Shown in pieces: positions 34,649-44,565 of a DNA stretch of 64,000 bases. The notes beneath the pieces are model-generated. The model saw nothing but the letters and a program-made list of their open reading frames with translations, did no database searches and was not told where the DNA came from. Origin of the DNA: Jeotgalibacillus haloalkalitolerans (GTDB taxonomy: Bacteria > Bacillota > Bacilli > Bacillales > Jeotgalibacillaceae); contig NZ_JAXQNN010000002.1 in the NCBI RefSeq assembly GCF_034427455.1, positions 868,001 through 932,000 on the forward strand. The letters run 5' to 3'. Each line of letters starts with the position of its first letter. Within the stretch, counting starts at the first letter, position 1. The translations under genes were made by a program, and so were the position numbers.

Positions 34649-36169
34649 TTATTTCTTCTTCAAAGGTGTCACTGCAGGACCTTCAAGTACGGCTCCATCA
34701 AATGAGAACCTTGATCCGTGACATGGGCAGTCCCATGAGCGTTCATCCTGATTCCACGCACATTCACAACCCATATGCGTACAAGTAATATCCACCTTAT
34801 GAAGTTTTCCTTCCTCATCCCGGTAGGCACCTGTCTTCCCGGTCTGATCTTTTATGATGCCGCCTTCCCCGCTTAAAATATCATTCTCTGTTTTACCCGG
34901 ACTTTTCAGTTTACCTTTCACAAGTTCAGCACCAACATTTGCATTTTCACTGACAAATGTACCAATAGCAGATGAAACGTCATGGTCAGCAGGATTAAAG
35001 AGTGACTGGAAACGATTATGTTTATGAGTGATTAAATCCCTAATGATATGCGCAGCTGCTGTCCCGCCTGTCATCCCCCATTTTCTGAAACCTGTCGCGA
35101 TGTAAATGTGATCGTGGTGACCTGTCACGAGCCCGGCGTAAGGAATCCCGCTCACTGTATATAAATCCTGAGAGGACCATCTATATTTAAAATCCGTCAC
35201 ACCAAACTTGGCTTTAGCAAATGATTCAAGGCGCTGGTACCTGCTGCCTTCAATATCATTCTGCCCTGTTTTATGTCCTTCCCCACCTATAATTAACAGT
35301 TTTTTACCGTCTTTATATGGTGTCGTTCTAATAGATTTCGTCGGATTTTCAGCACTGATATACATCCCTTCAGCAAATGACCCGTCAACGATCGCAGCTG
35401 ATATATAAGAACGTTCAGGCTTAAGTCTTGAGAAATAAAGCCCTTTAAAATCAACGAAAGGAAAGTGAGTGGCTGCAATCAGTTTTTTTGCTTTAATCAC
35501 ATACCCATCTTCAGTCTTTGCCTCTACACCATTGCTGTGTTCATCAGCTTCAAGCAGCCTCGTTTTTTCGTAGAGCTTTCCGCCAAGTTTCAGGTATTCA
35601 CCTAACAGCGCTTTTAAATATTTGACCGGATGGAATTGAAACTGATCCGGCATTTTCAAAACCGCCGCTGCCCCGATGTCATAAGGCATTTCATCAGTAA
35701 ACTCTCCATCAATTCCGAGCGCCTGATAAGCTTTCCACTCTTTTTCAAGCTGTTCAGGCTGATCAAATGTATAAACGCCTGCCTCCTGAATGCTGAAATC
35801 ACAGTCAATTTCATGCTCCTTGATCTGCTGTTTCATCCAGTTCATCGCTTCTGTATTCGCATCATAATAAAGCTTTGCTTTTTCTTTACCGTGCTGCGAA
35901 AGAAACTGATCATAAACCATTCCATGCTGCGCTGTTACTTTTGCTGTCGTATAACCGGTTGTCCCCTGAAATACACGGTTTGCATCCGCAATGGTTACTT
36001 TAAATCCTTCTTTTGCGAGTAACAATCCTGCTGTAATGCCTGCAATACCGGCCCCCGCAATCAGGATATCTGTCTCATGGTTGTCATTCAGCTTTTCAGC
36101 ATCCGGTACGCCGTCTTCAAGCCAGTATGACTGGTTAATAATATATTGGTCGATAAATGATTCTCCCAT
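34649..36169 (-). CDS. yhfW: FAD-dependent oxidoreductase with C-terminal Rieske domain (YhfW type)
   Basis: 506 residues. N-terminal DAO fold with the FAD motif ILIAGAGIAGITAGLLLAKEG near residue 35; C-terminal Rieske [2Fe-2S] domain (about 430-506) with ligand boxes CTHMGC and CPCHGSRF. The pairing matches YhfW-like proteins of Bacillus; the substrate is unknown, with a glycine/amine oxidase-type reaction suggested by the DAO fold. GGAGGG precedes the ATG. Single gene; in B. subtilis yhfW lies elsewhere. Confidence 0.87.
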   Translation of the reverse strand: MGESFIDQYIINQSYWLEDGVPDAEKLNDNHETDILIAGAGIAGITAGLLLAKEGFKVTIADANRVFQGTTGYTTAKVTAQHGMVYDQFLSQHGKEKAKLYYDANTEAMNWMKQQIKEHEIDCDFSIQEAGVYTFDQPEQLEKEWKAYQALGIDGEFTDEMPYDIGAAAVLKMPDQFQFHPVKYLKALLGEYLKLGGKLYEKTRLLEADEHSNGVEAKTEDGYVIKAKKLIAATHFPFVDFKGLYFSRLKPERSYISAAIVDGSFAEGMYISAENPTKSIRTTPYKDGKKLLIIGGEGHKTGQNDIEGSRYQRLESFAKAKFGVTDFKYRWSSQDLYTVSGIPYAGLVTGHHDHIYIATGFRKWGMTGGTAAAHIIRDLITHKHNRFQSLFNPADHDVSSAIGTFVSENANVGAELVKGKLKSPGKTENDILSGEGGIIKDQTGKTGAYRDEEGKLHKVDITCTHMGCECAWNQDERSWDCPCHGSRFSFDGAVLEGPAVTPLKKK

Positions 36170-36361
36170 TTAAAACCCTCCTTTGATCAATAGTACTAAC
36201 ATTTCCTTCCACTGGTTTTTTTAAACAATAGATATCATGTAAACTGCTGTTCCCGGAAGACGGGGGATTTATCATTATATAAGAATATTTGGTAAATCTG
36301 CCTGTTTCCTCTAGAATAGAAATATCAACTGCGTAATAAAACAAAGGAGTTGAGTGTTCAG

Positions 36362-36574
36362 ATGCATGATTCTAAAAGTTGTCCTGAATGCAATCATCCG
36401 TTAAAGCACGGGTATATTATTTCGTCGAGAAGAATTTCCTGGTCTGAATCAAGTGAAACAGTGTGGGCTGATGATGGAAGTGAAGTACTCATTAAGGATG
36501 CCTGGTTTAAACTTAAGAAAACTCCGGCATTAAAATGTGAAGCTTGTCATTTAGTGATGTTTAAACATAATTAA
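36362..36574 (+). CDS. Small zinc-ribbon protein
   Basis: 70 residues with two cysteine pairs, CPEC near residue 7 and CEAC near residue 62, probably one zinc site. A TrpTrp-poor beta-rich middle (ISWSESSETVWADDGSEVLI) joins them. Resembles small proteins found in bacilli with no known role. The ATG at 36362 is 12 bases from AAAGGAG, slightly long; an in-frame TTG at 36350 directly abuts the site. Divergent from yhfW. Confidence 0.65.
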   Translation: MHDSKSCPECNHPLKHGYIISSRRISWSESSETVWADDGSEVLIKDAWFKLKKTPALKCEACHLVMFKHN

Positions 36575-36612
36575 AAAGAGCATCGAATTGAATCGCAATT
36601 CGATGCTCTTTT
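36574..36612. terminator. Bidirectional terminator between the zinc-ribbon gene and tyrS
   Basis: AAAAGAGCATCGAATTG pairs with CAATTCGATGCTCTTTT around a 5-base loop; a 17-bp stem flanked by A and T runs. Confidence 0.92.
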
Positions 36613-36640
36613 CGTATAAAAGTTAGTGTAGATACGAAGC

Positions 36641-37921
<1,281 letters not shown>

Positions 37922-37947
37922 TCATTCGTGCAAATAAAAAACGCATA

Positions 37948-38195
37948 AAAAAATCCCTTGCAATCTATGCAGGGACGCCTTTATGCGTGGTACCACCCAG
38001 CTTAAGAAGAGACAAACTCTTCCTCACTTCATTGATATAACGGATCTCTCCGGTTTCCCAGCTAAGGGATAACTGCTCCAAGAATGTAATTCGATCAACT
38101 GCCGTAGCGGTTTGCAGCAACCACCGCTTCTCTGACTGTTACGTGCAGAATCTCTACTTCGTTCTCTTCGGGGCATTTTCATATGTGTTTTAATA
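37948..38195 (-). promoter_or_regulatory. T-box leader of tyrS (tRNA-Tyr sensing)
   Basis: The T-box sequence GGGTGGTACCACG is present on the minus strand at about 37998-37986. The terminator TCCCTGC...GCAAGGGATTTTTTT follows at about 37975-37947. Stem I shows AGAGAAGCGGTGG and, near 38090, GAATTACATTC, where TAC followed by A fits a tyrosine specifier. Uncharged tRNA-Tyr would stabilise the antiterminator and let tyrS be transcribed. Confidence 0.9.
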
Positions 38196-38201
38196 AAGAT
38201 A

Positions 38202-38231
38202 GTTTTAGCACAAACAAATTTCATCTGTCAA
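38202..38231 (-). promoter_or_regulatory. Promoter of the tyrS T-box transcript
   Basis: TTGACA (38226-38231) and TAAAAC (38202-38207) with an 18-base spacer on the minus strand place the start near 38195, at the beginning of the T-box leader. Confidence 0.65.
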
Positions 38232-38318
38232 GCATGTCTCTTAATCTCTTTAAATTTACATTTCAACTGTATAAAATATGTTATAATCGTAAGGATGCTG
38301 CAAGGAGGATGATCTAGA

Positions 38319-41303
38319 TTGTCAGACCAAAATAAATCATTTCGTGAGCGGATCGCCGGATGGAGCGAAGCCTCAAGCCGGATCGGATTGCCGCGAAAAC
38401 TGCATACGTCGTACCAGGTTTTTTGGAATTTATTATTATTACTGATGATATTCATTGTAATAGGTGCTGCATTTGCCGGCGGTGTCGGTGCAGGATATTT
38501 TGCTTCTCTTGTAAAAGATGAAGAAGTATTGTCTCAGGAGTCACTTGAACAAAATATTTATAACTATACCGAAACATCTGATTTATATTTTGCAAATGAT
38601 GTCTATCTTGGAAAGATCAGGACGGATCTTGAAAGAGACGAAGTTGCACTAGAAGATGTTTCACCAATGCTGATTGATGCAGTCATCGCAACTGAAGATG
38701 AATATTTTATGGAGCATGATGGTGTTGTACCAAAAGCAATCATGCGTGCGATTTTTCAGGAAGTGACAAACGCTGCGAATCAGACAGGTGGCAGTACGTT
38801 AACGCAACAGCTGATTAAAAATCAGGTGTTAACGAATGAGGTTTCTTTTGACCGTAAAGCAAAAGAAATTCTTTTGGCACTCAGGGTTGAAAGGTTCTTT
38901 GAAAAAGATGAGATTCTGGAAGCTTATCTGAATGTTGCTGATATGGGAAGAAACGCTTCCGGCCGTAATATTGCCGGTGTTCAGACAGCTGCACAAGGTC
39001 TGTTTGGTGTAAACGCAAGTGAATTAACACTGCCACAGGCTGCTTTCATCGCTGGACTTCCTCAGGCACCATTTGGTTATACTCCATTTACAAATGGTGG
39101 AGAGTTGAAGGAAGAAGCGGGTCTTCAGCCTGGAAAAGAACGTAAAAACGAAGTGCTTTCCAGAATGCTCAGAGATGGTGCGATTACACAGGAAGAGCAT
39201 GATGAAGCCGTAGCTTATGATCTGACACAGGATTTTGTTGAACCGAGCTCAGGCGCACTGGAGCGTTATCCTTATGTAACGGAAGAACTGGAGCGTCGTG
39301 CACAGGATATCCTGATGTATATGCTTGCTGAGAAAGATGGCTATTCTGACGAACAGGTTGATGCAAGCCAGACACTTTCAGAAAAATATTCTGTTATAGC
39401 TGCGAGAGATATGCGTCAGAACGGTTACCAGATTCACTCAACAATTGATAAAGAAGTTTACGACAAGATGGAAGAAGTTAAAAATAATTACACCCGTTTT
39501 GATGGCGAAAGAGAAGGCGAAGAATGGGATGCTGAAGAAGGACGCTTTGTACCTGTAATGGAACAGGAACAGGTTGGAACAGTGCTCATGGAAAATGCGA
39601 CTGGTAAGATTATCAGCTTTACAGGCGGTCGTGACCATGAAAGAAACAGTATTAATCACGCTACCCGATCATTTAGATCGACAGGTTCTACAATTAAACC
39701 TTTAGCTGTGTATGCCCCAGCTATCGAATATGGATTGATAGGTGCAGGTTCACCATTAGCCGATGTTGCCTTTACAGGTCCTGGTGGATGGTCACCTGAA
39801 AACTTTGTGGCGGGAAGAGAATACGGATTAGTTCCAGCTCGAACAGCACTTGCTGCATCTCATAACCTTTCTGCTGCAAGACTATATGGCAGAATGTTAC
39901 AGTCCGGCTATACTCCAGGAGAATTTTTTGAAGTAATTGATCCTGAGAAAGTTGAAGAAGAAGAATATGGGTATGGTGCATTCTCTCTTGGTGGACAGAG
40001 TCAAGGTGTAACCGTTGAAGAAAACGTATCTGCATATGCTGCTATAGCAAATTATGGTCAGTACAACGAACCATATATGATTGAAAAAATTATCGATAGA
40101 GACGGTAATGTGGTATTTGAACATGAAACAGCACCAAAAGAAATGTTCTCTCCAGCCACTTCATATGTAACAATTGACATGATGAGAGATACGCTTACTT
40201 CGATTGGATCCGGAAGAACTGCACCAGGCTACTTGAACTTTTCAACTGACTGGGCAGGAAAATCTGGAACGTCACAGTTTACCTGGGATAACTGGTTTAT
40301 CGCTTCAAACCCTGAAATTACATTTGGTTTGTGGCTTGGTTATGATACGCCTAAGTCTCTCAGAGATCAAAGCTCAGTCCGTGCAATTAATCTCTGGGCA
40401 TTCATGATGAATGGTGTAAATGAAATCAGGACGGACATGATTGATCCTGACTACAGCTTCCAGCAGCCTGAGGGCGTTGTAAGCCGTTCATTCTGTACAT
40501 TCACAGGTCTGCCTGCAGGTCAGGCATGTTCTGCTGCAGGACTTGTCACCTCTGATTTATTTACAACTGCATGGAGTCCATCAGGTGAAGAAGCCGGACT
40601 TGAGACATCTAAATACGTTACAAGAAACGGCGAACGCTATATTGCCCTTGATTCCACACCGGATGAATTTTCATCAACCGGTGCGATCCTGAGCCCTGAT
40701 TTTGCTGAATCCATGTTATTCCCTTATGGCGGAGATGCTTCAAAGCTATTCCCAGAGGATAACAACTTCTTCGATAATATGCTTGTAGCAGATAATAAAC
40801 TTGAAGACGACGGCTCAAATCCATCAGCGGTTACAGCCAGCGCTTCAGGAGATACTGTCAGCTGGACAAATTCCGGCAGTGGAGACGTTGTTGGGTACCG
40901 CATCTATTCCGGCTCACGCAAAGTCACAATCAGTCAATTTGATGATGATAATTCTGCAACACTTCCTTCAGGCACATATGAAGTTGTAGCAGTAGATGTT
41001 GCGGGTAAAGAATCAGCAAGGTCCAATGAAGTACGAATTGGTGCTGAACCTGATCCTGAACCGGCAGAATCGGAAGAACCCGAAGATAACAGTAATGCCA
41101 ATGCCGGTAATGGCAACAGCAGTGGAAGCACACCTCCTGCCGAGGAAGAACCTCCGGCAGAAGAGGAACCACCTGCTGAAGAAGAACCTCCTGCCGAAGA
41201 AGAGCCTCCTGCCGAAGAAGAGCCTCCTGCCGAGGAAGAACCTCCTGCTGAGGAAGAGCCTCCTGCTGAGGAAGAGCCTCCAGGCGATGGTGATGAAGGA
41301 TAA
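38319..41303 (+). CDS. Class A penicillin-binding protein with FN3-like domain and acidic PAEEEP tail
   Basis: 994 residues. Polymerises and crosslinks peptidoglycan. Order: short cytoplasmic part, membrane anchor (about 42-66), GT51 transglycosylase with E126 in ATEDEYFMEHDG and GGSTLTQQLIKN; transpeptidase with S457-x-x-K460, S514-H-N and K648-S-G; a fibronectin-like region (about 835-910, SASGDTVSWTNSGSGDVVGY); a Ser/Asn/Gly-rich linker; eight PAEEEP repeats. The start is a TTG at 38319, 10 bases after AAGGAGG; the nearer ATG is followed at once by a stop. Divergent from the tyrS leader. It resembles PonA/PBP1-type proteins; the exact orthologue is not decided. Confidence 0.93.
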   Translation: MSDQNKSFRERIAGWSEASSRIGLPRKLHTSYQVFWNLLLLLMIFIVIGAAFAGGVGAGYFASLVKDEEVLSQESLEQNIYNYTETSDLYFANDVYLGKIRTDLERDEVALEDVSPMLIDAVIATEDEYFMEHDGVVPKAIMRAIFQEVTNAANQTGGSTLTQQLIKNQVLTNEVSFDRKAKEILLALRVERFFEKDEILEAYLNVADMGRNASGRNIAGVQTAAQGLFGVNASELTLPQAAFIAGLPQAPFGYTPFTNGGELKEEAGLQPGKERKNEVLSRMLRDGAITQEEHDEAVAYDLTQDFVEPSSGALERYPYVTEELERRAQDILMYMLAEKDGYSDEQVDASQTLSEKYSVIAARDMRQNGYQIHSTIDKEVYDKMEEVKNNYTRFDGEREGEEWDAEEGRFVPVMEQEQVGTVLMENATGKIISFTGGRDHERNSINHATRSFRSTGSTIKPLAVYAPAIEYGLIGAGSPLADVAFTGPGGWSPENFVAGREYGLVPARTALAASHNLSAARLYGRMLQSGYTPGEFFEVIDPEKVEEEEYGYGAFSLGGQSQGVTVEENVSAYAAIANYGQYNEPYMIEKIIDRDGNVVFEHETAPKEMFSPATSYVTIDMMRDTLTSIGSGRTAPGYLNFSTDWAGKSGTSQFTWDNWFIASNPEITFGLWLGYDTPKSLRDQSSVRAINLWAFMMNGVNEIRTDMIDPDYSFQQPEGVVSRSFCTFTGLPAGQACSAAGLVTSDLFTTAWSPSGEEAGLETSKYVTRNGERYIALDSTPDEFSSTGAILSPDFAESMLFPYGGDASKLFPEDNNFFDNMLVADNKLEDDGSNPSAVTASASGDTVSWTNSGSGDVVGYRIYSGSRKVTISQFDDDNSATLPSGTYEVVAVDVAGKESARSNEVRIGAEPDPEPAESEEPEDNSNANAGNGNSSGSTPPAEEEPPAEEEPPAEEEPPAEEEPPAEEEPPAEEEPPAEEEPPAEEEPPGDGDEG
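41136..41279 (+). repeat. Eight 18-bp tandem repeats encoding PAEEEP
   Basis: Units such as CCTGCCGAGGAAGAACCT vary only at third codon positions and a few A/G sites. The count from bases is eight. The two adjacent pairs (units 4-5 and 7-8) are identical, suggesting recent slippage. The unit length keeps the frame, so copy number can change without breaking the gene. Confidence 0.9.
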
Positions 41304-41310
41304 TAATTGG

Positions 41311-41344
41311 AACCAGAATTGCAAGTGCAATTCTGGTTTTTTTT
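41311..41344 (+). terminator. Terminator of the PBP gene
   Basis: AACCAGAATTGC pairs with GCAATTCTGGTT around AAGT, followed by six more Ts. Confidence 0.92.
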
Positions 41345-41346
41345 AT

Positions 41347-41382
41347 GAAAAAATCCGCCCTGCTATCCAGGACGGATTTTTC
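41347..41382 (-). terminator. Terminator of acsA
   Basis: On the minus strand AAAAATCCGTCCTGG pairs with CAGGGCGGATTTTTT around ATAG. It is separate from the PBP terminator directly beside it. Confidence 0.88.
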
Positions 41383-41386
41383 TCTA

Positions 41387-43105
41387 TCAGTCTTCCATTG
41401 TAGACAAATCACCAGTAGGCAGATCAAGCTCCCATGCTTTTAATACGCGTCGCATAATCTTACCGCTTCGTGTTTTCGGCAGCTTATCTTTGAATTCAAT
41501 CTCTCTTGGCGCTGCATGCGCTGAAAGACCTTTCTTTACGTGCTGTCTGATTTCTTCTTTCAATTCATCGCTTGCTTCATAACCTTCACGGAGTGCGATA
41601 AATGCTTTAATAATTTCACCGCGAACAGGATCAGGTTTTCCGATTACACCTGCTTCAGCGATTGCCGGATGTTCTACAAGCTTACTTTCTACTTCGAATG
41701 GTCCAACACGCTCTCCTGAAGTCATAATGACATCATCAATTCTGCCCTGGAACCAGAAGTAACCATCTTCATCCTGATAAGCAGAATCCCCTGATACATA
41801 CCAGTCACCCGGCATAAAATAAGATTCGTATTTCTCTTTATTATTCCAGATCGTATGCATCATAGATGGCCAGCCCTTTTTTAATGCCAGGTTCCCCATG
41901 CGGTTTGCCGGGAGCTCATTCCCCTGATCATCTACAATCGCTGCTTCAATGCCTGGTACAGGTTTACCCATAGAGCCTGGACGGATTTCCATCGCAGGAT
42001 AATTACAGATCATCTGTCCGCCGGTTTCAGTCATCCACCAGGTATCATGGATGCGGTGGTTAAATACCTTCATACCCCATCTGATTACCTCAGGGTTAAG
42101 CGGCTCACCTACACTTAGTACATGGCGGAGGTTTGACAGGTCATATTTCTTAACCAGCTCGTCACCTGCCCCCATCAGCATGCGGAATGCTGTTGGTGCA
42201 CTGTACCATACTGTTACTTCGTAATCCTCAAGCATCTGATACCATGCTTCAGGACTGAAGCGGCCACCGACGATGACAGATGTCGTCCCAGTCAGCCACG
42301 GGCCAAAGATTCCATATGATGTACCTGTCACCCACCCAGGATCAGCTGTACACCAGTAAATATCATTGTCTTTCAGATCAAGCACCCATTTAGCCGTCTG
42401 ATAATGCTGCAGCATTGCACGCTGTACATGCAGAACCCCTTTAGGCTTGCCTGTTGAACCTGATGTATAGTGAAGAATTAATCCATCATCCTGTTCAAGC
42501 CATTCAATATCAAAAGACCGGCCTGCATCTTTGAAGTGCTGGTTGAAGTCGATATACTTGCCATCTTCTTTGACATTGTCCCCAATAACAAGAACGTGCT
42601 TTAAGTTTGGCAGTTCATCCACCGGAATTCTTTCAAGCAGTTCAGGTGTTGTAATGATCGCTTTCGCATCACTATCCTCAAGGCGGTCTCTTACTGCACC
42701 TTCCATAAATGCTTCAAATAACGGACCTACAATTGCGCCGATTTTCAGTGCACCTAATAATGCAAAGTAGAGCTCAGGAGATCGTGGCATAAAAATAAAG
42801 ACTCTGTCTCCTTTTTCAATATCCGCCTGGCTTTTCAGCACATTGGCTGCTTTATTCGTCATTTCTTTCATTTCTCTGAACGTATATTTCTCATTACGTT
42901 TTGCATCGCGGTAATACAATGCAATCTTATTCTTTTTATCCCCTTCGGCATGACGGTCGATTGCTTCATACGCCATATTGATCTTGCCTGTATGATGCCA
43001 TGAAAATTCCTTTTCTACCTCACTCCAGTCAAATGATTCAACTGCAGATTCATAGTTTTGAAGATTATAGTCTCCTTTAACTGATGGTAGCGCTTCCAAT
43101 TTCAT
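41387..43105 (-). CDS. acsA: Acetyl-CoA synthetase
   Basis: 572 residues, as for Bacillus AcsA. Activates acetate to acetyl-CoA through acetyl-AMP. AMP-binding motif LHYTSGSTGKPKGVLHV near residue 215; C-terminal PKTRSGKIMRRVLK holds the catalytic lysine that AcuA acetylates to switch the enzyme off. GGGGGAAG precedes the ATG. Divergent from acuABC, whose products set its acetylation state; a cre site and a good promoter lie in between. Confidence 0.97.
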   Translation of the reverse strand: MKLEALPSVKGDYNLQNYESAVESFDWSEVEKEFSWHHTGKINMAYEAIDRHAEGDKKNKIALYYRDAKRNEKYTFREMKEMTNKAANVLKSQADIEKGDRVFIFMPRSPELYFALLGALKIGAIVGPLFEAFMEGAVRDRLEDSDAKAIITTPELLERIPVDELPNLKHVLVIGDNVKEDGKYIDFNQHFKDAGRSFDIEWLEQDDGLILHYTSGSTGKPKGVLHVQRAMLQHYQTAKWVLDLKDNDIYWCTADPGWVTGTSYGIFGPWLTGTTSVIVGGRFSPEAWYQMLEDYEVTVWYSAPTAFRMLMGAGDELVKKYDLSNLRHVLSVGEPLNPEVIRWGMKVFNHRIHDTWWMTETGGQMICNYPAMEIRPGSMGKPVPGIEAAIVDDQGNELPANRMGNLALKKGWPSMMHTIWNNKEKYESYFMPGDWYVSGDSAYQDEDGYFWFQGRIDDVIMTSGERVGPFEVESKLVEHPAIAEAGVIGKPDPVRGEIIKAFIALREGYEASDELKEEIRQHVKKGLSAHAAPREIEFKDKLPKTRSGKIMRRVLKAWELDLPTGDLSTMED

Positions 43106-43137
43106 ATTATCTTCCCCCTATGTACAAGTTCTTTTAC

Positions 43138-43166
43138 AGTATAGTACACTTCCAATATTATCTCAA
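43138..43166 (-). promoter_or_regulatory. acsA promoter (SigA)
   Basis: TTGAGA (43161-43166), 17-base spacer, TATACT (43138-43143) on the minus strand, giving a start near 43131. Confidence 0.75.
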
Positions 43167-43206
43167 TTTTTTTAATATTCCCGCACAAACTGATTCTGCT
43201 TTTTCT

Positions 43207-43220
43207 TGAAAGCGCTTTTA
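43207..43220 (+). promoter_or_regulatory. cre site between acsA and acuA
   Basis: TGAAAGCGCTTTTA matches cre TGNAARCGNWWNCA except for TA in place of CA at the end. It lies 53-66 bases before the acuA start and 41 bases upstream of the acsA -35. In B. subtilis CcpA represses both units here, and ccpA itself lies 4 kb away. Confidence 0.65.
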
Positions 43221-43272
43221 CAATTAGGGTATGCTGTATAGTAGGATTACTATGAAATGTAGGTGACTGTAA

Positions 43273-43905
43273 ATGGACCATCCAAAACTTTATAATGCGA
43301 AAGAACTGAAAACAGCTAAAGGTGCAATTATGATAGAAGGTCCTGTATCTAAAGACCAGCTTGCATCGATGGAATTTCATGAGGATCTTGTCGCTTTCCG
43401 TGTACCGGATCAGCAGCATAAAGCGCTGATTGAAATTGCAGGACTACCTGAAGGCAGAATTATCATCGCCAGAGATCACAATACGATTGTCGGCTATGTA
43501 ACTTATTTGTATCCTGATCCGCTTGAACGGTGGTCTCAGGGAAAAATGGATAACCTGATAGAGCTTGGAGCCATTGAAGTGATTCCAAAATACCGCGGTG
43601 CTTCTGTCGGTAAAAATCTGCTGCGCGTATCCATGATGGATGATGCAATGGAAGATTATATTGTGATTACGACTGAGTATTACTGGCACTGGGATTTAAA
43701 AGGAACAGGACTGAATGTGTGGGATTACCGAAAAGTAATGGAAAAAATGATGAATGCCGGCGGGCTTGAATATTATGCGACGGATGACCCTGAAATCAGC
43801 TCTCATCCTGCTAACTGCCTTATGGCCAGGATCGGGAAACGCGTGGATCCTGAATCTATTCAGAAATTCGACCAGCTCAGATTCATGAATCGATTTATGT
43901 ACTAG
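43273..43905 (+). CDS. acuA: Protein N-acetyltransferase AcuA
   Basis: 210 residues with a GNAT fold (ALIEIAGLPEGRIIIARDHN and EVIPKYRGASVGKNLLRVSM, the acetyl-CoA loop). AcuA acetylates the catalytic lysine of AcsA and inactivates it. TAGGTGA precedes the ATG. First gene of acuABC, transcribed away from acsA, so enzyme and regulator are linked by a shared control region. Confidence 0.96.
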   Translation: MDHPKLYNAKELKTAKGAIMIEGPVSKDQLASMEFHEDLVAFRVPDQQHKALIEIAGLPEGRIIIARDHNTIVGYVTYLYPDPLERWSQGKMDNLIELGAIEVIPKYRGASVGKNLLRVSMMDDAMEDYIVITTEYYWHWDLKGTGLNVWDYRKVMEKMMNAGGLEYYATDDPEISSHPANCLMARIGKRVDPESIQKFDQLRFMNRFMY

Positions 43906-43917
43906 GAGGTATGACCA

Positions 43918-44565
43918 GTGATCATTGAAGATATGATGGTGCGTGATGTACATACACTTGCACCGGACGCTACACTGAATGAAGCGATAGAACTGATGAG
44001 TAAGGAAAAAGTCCGTCATCTGCCTGTGACAGATGTGACCGGAAGAGTTGTAGGTATTATCACTGATCGGGATATAAAAGAGTTCTCACCCTCCCCTTTT
44101 CAGACAGCCGACAGTAAGCAGCTTTACGAAACCAAACTGCTCGATATTATGACAACACCTGTCATAACCGGACACCCGCTGGATTTTGTTGAAGAAGTAG
44201 CTGTATTGTTCATGGAAGAAAAAATCGGATGTCTGCCAATTGTCAGTGAAGACAAGCTTGTAGGGATGATTACTGAAACAGACATTCTTCATACACTTGT
44301 CCAATTAACAGGCGCAACGCAACCAGGTTCTCAAATCGAAGTAAAGGTGCCTAACAAGCAGGGGATGCTGTATGAAGTGGCTGGCATTATCCGTAAAAAC
44401 CATTCAAATATCCATTCAGTGCTCGTATACCCTGACCGGCATGATGAAAAATATAAAGTTTTAGTATTCCGCGTACAAACAATGAATCCAATGTCCGTCA
44501 TTGAAGACTTACGCGAAGAAGGGCATGAAGTATTATGGCCAAACCTTCCAAGTTCTCCTCTGTAG
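43918..44565 (+). CDS. acuB: AcuB, CBS-pair and ACT domain protein
   Basis: 215 residues: two CBS domains (about 1-60 and 75-130) and a C-terminal ACT-like domain (about 140-210, VPNKQGMLYEVAGIIRK). CBS pairs bind adenine nucleotides; the part AcuB plays in acetate or acetoin use is not settled. The start is GTG at 43918 after TAGGAGGT. It lies 12 bases after acuA and overlaps acuC by 31 bases. Confidence 0.95.
   Translation: MIIEDMMVRDVHTLAPDATLNEAIELMSKEKVRHLPVTDVTGRVVGIITDRDIKEFSPSPFQTADSKQLYETKLLDIMTTPVITGHPLDFVEEVAVLFMEEKIGCLPIVSEDKLVGMITETDILHTLVQLTGATQPGSQIEVKVPNKQGMLYEVAGIIRKNHSNIHSVLVYPDRHDEKYKVLVFRVQTMNPMSVIEDLREEGHEVLWPNLPSSPL

Noticed and set aside
40930-41427. Long minus-strand frames opposite the end of the PBP gene
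   Set aside because: They are the reverse reading of the PAEEEP repeat, rich in Leu/Gln or Arg/Phe, with no ribosome site.
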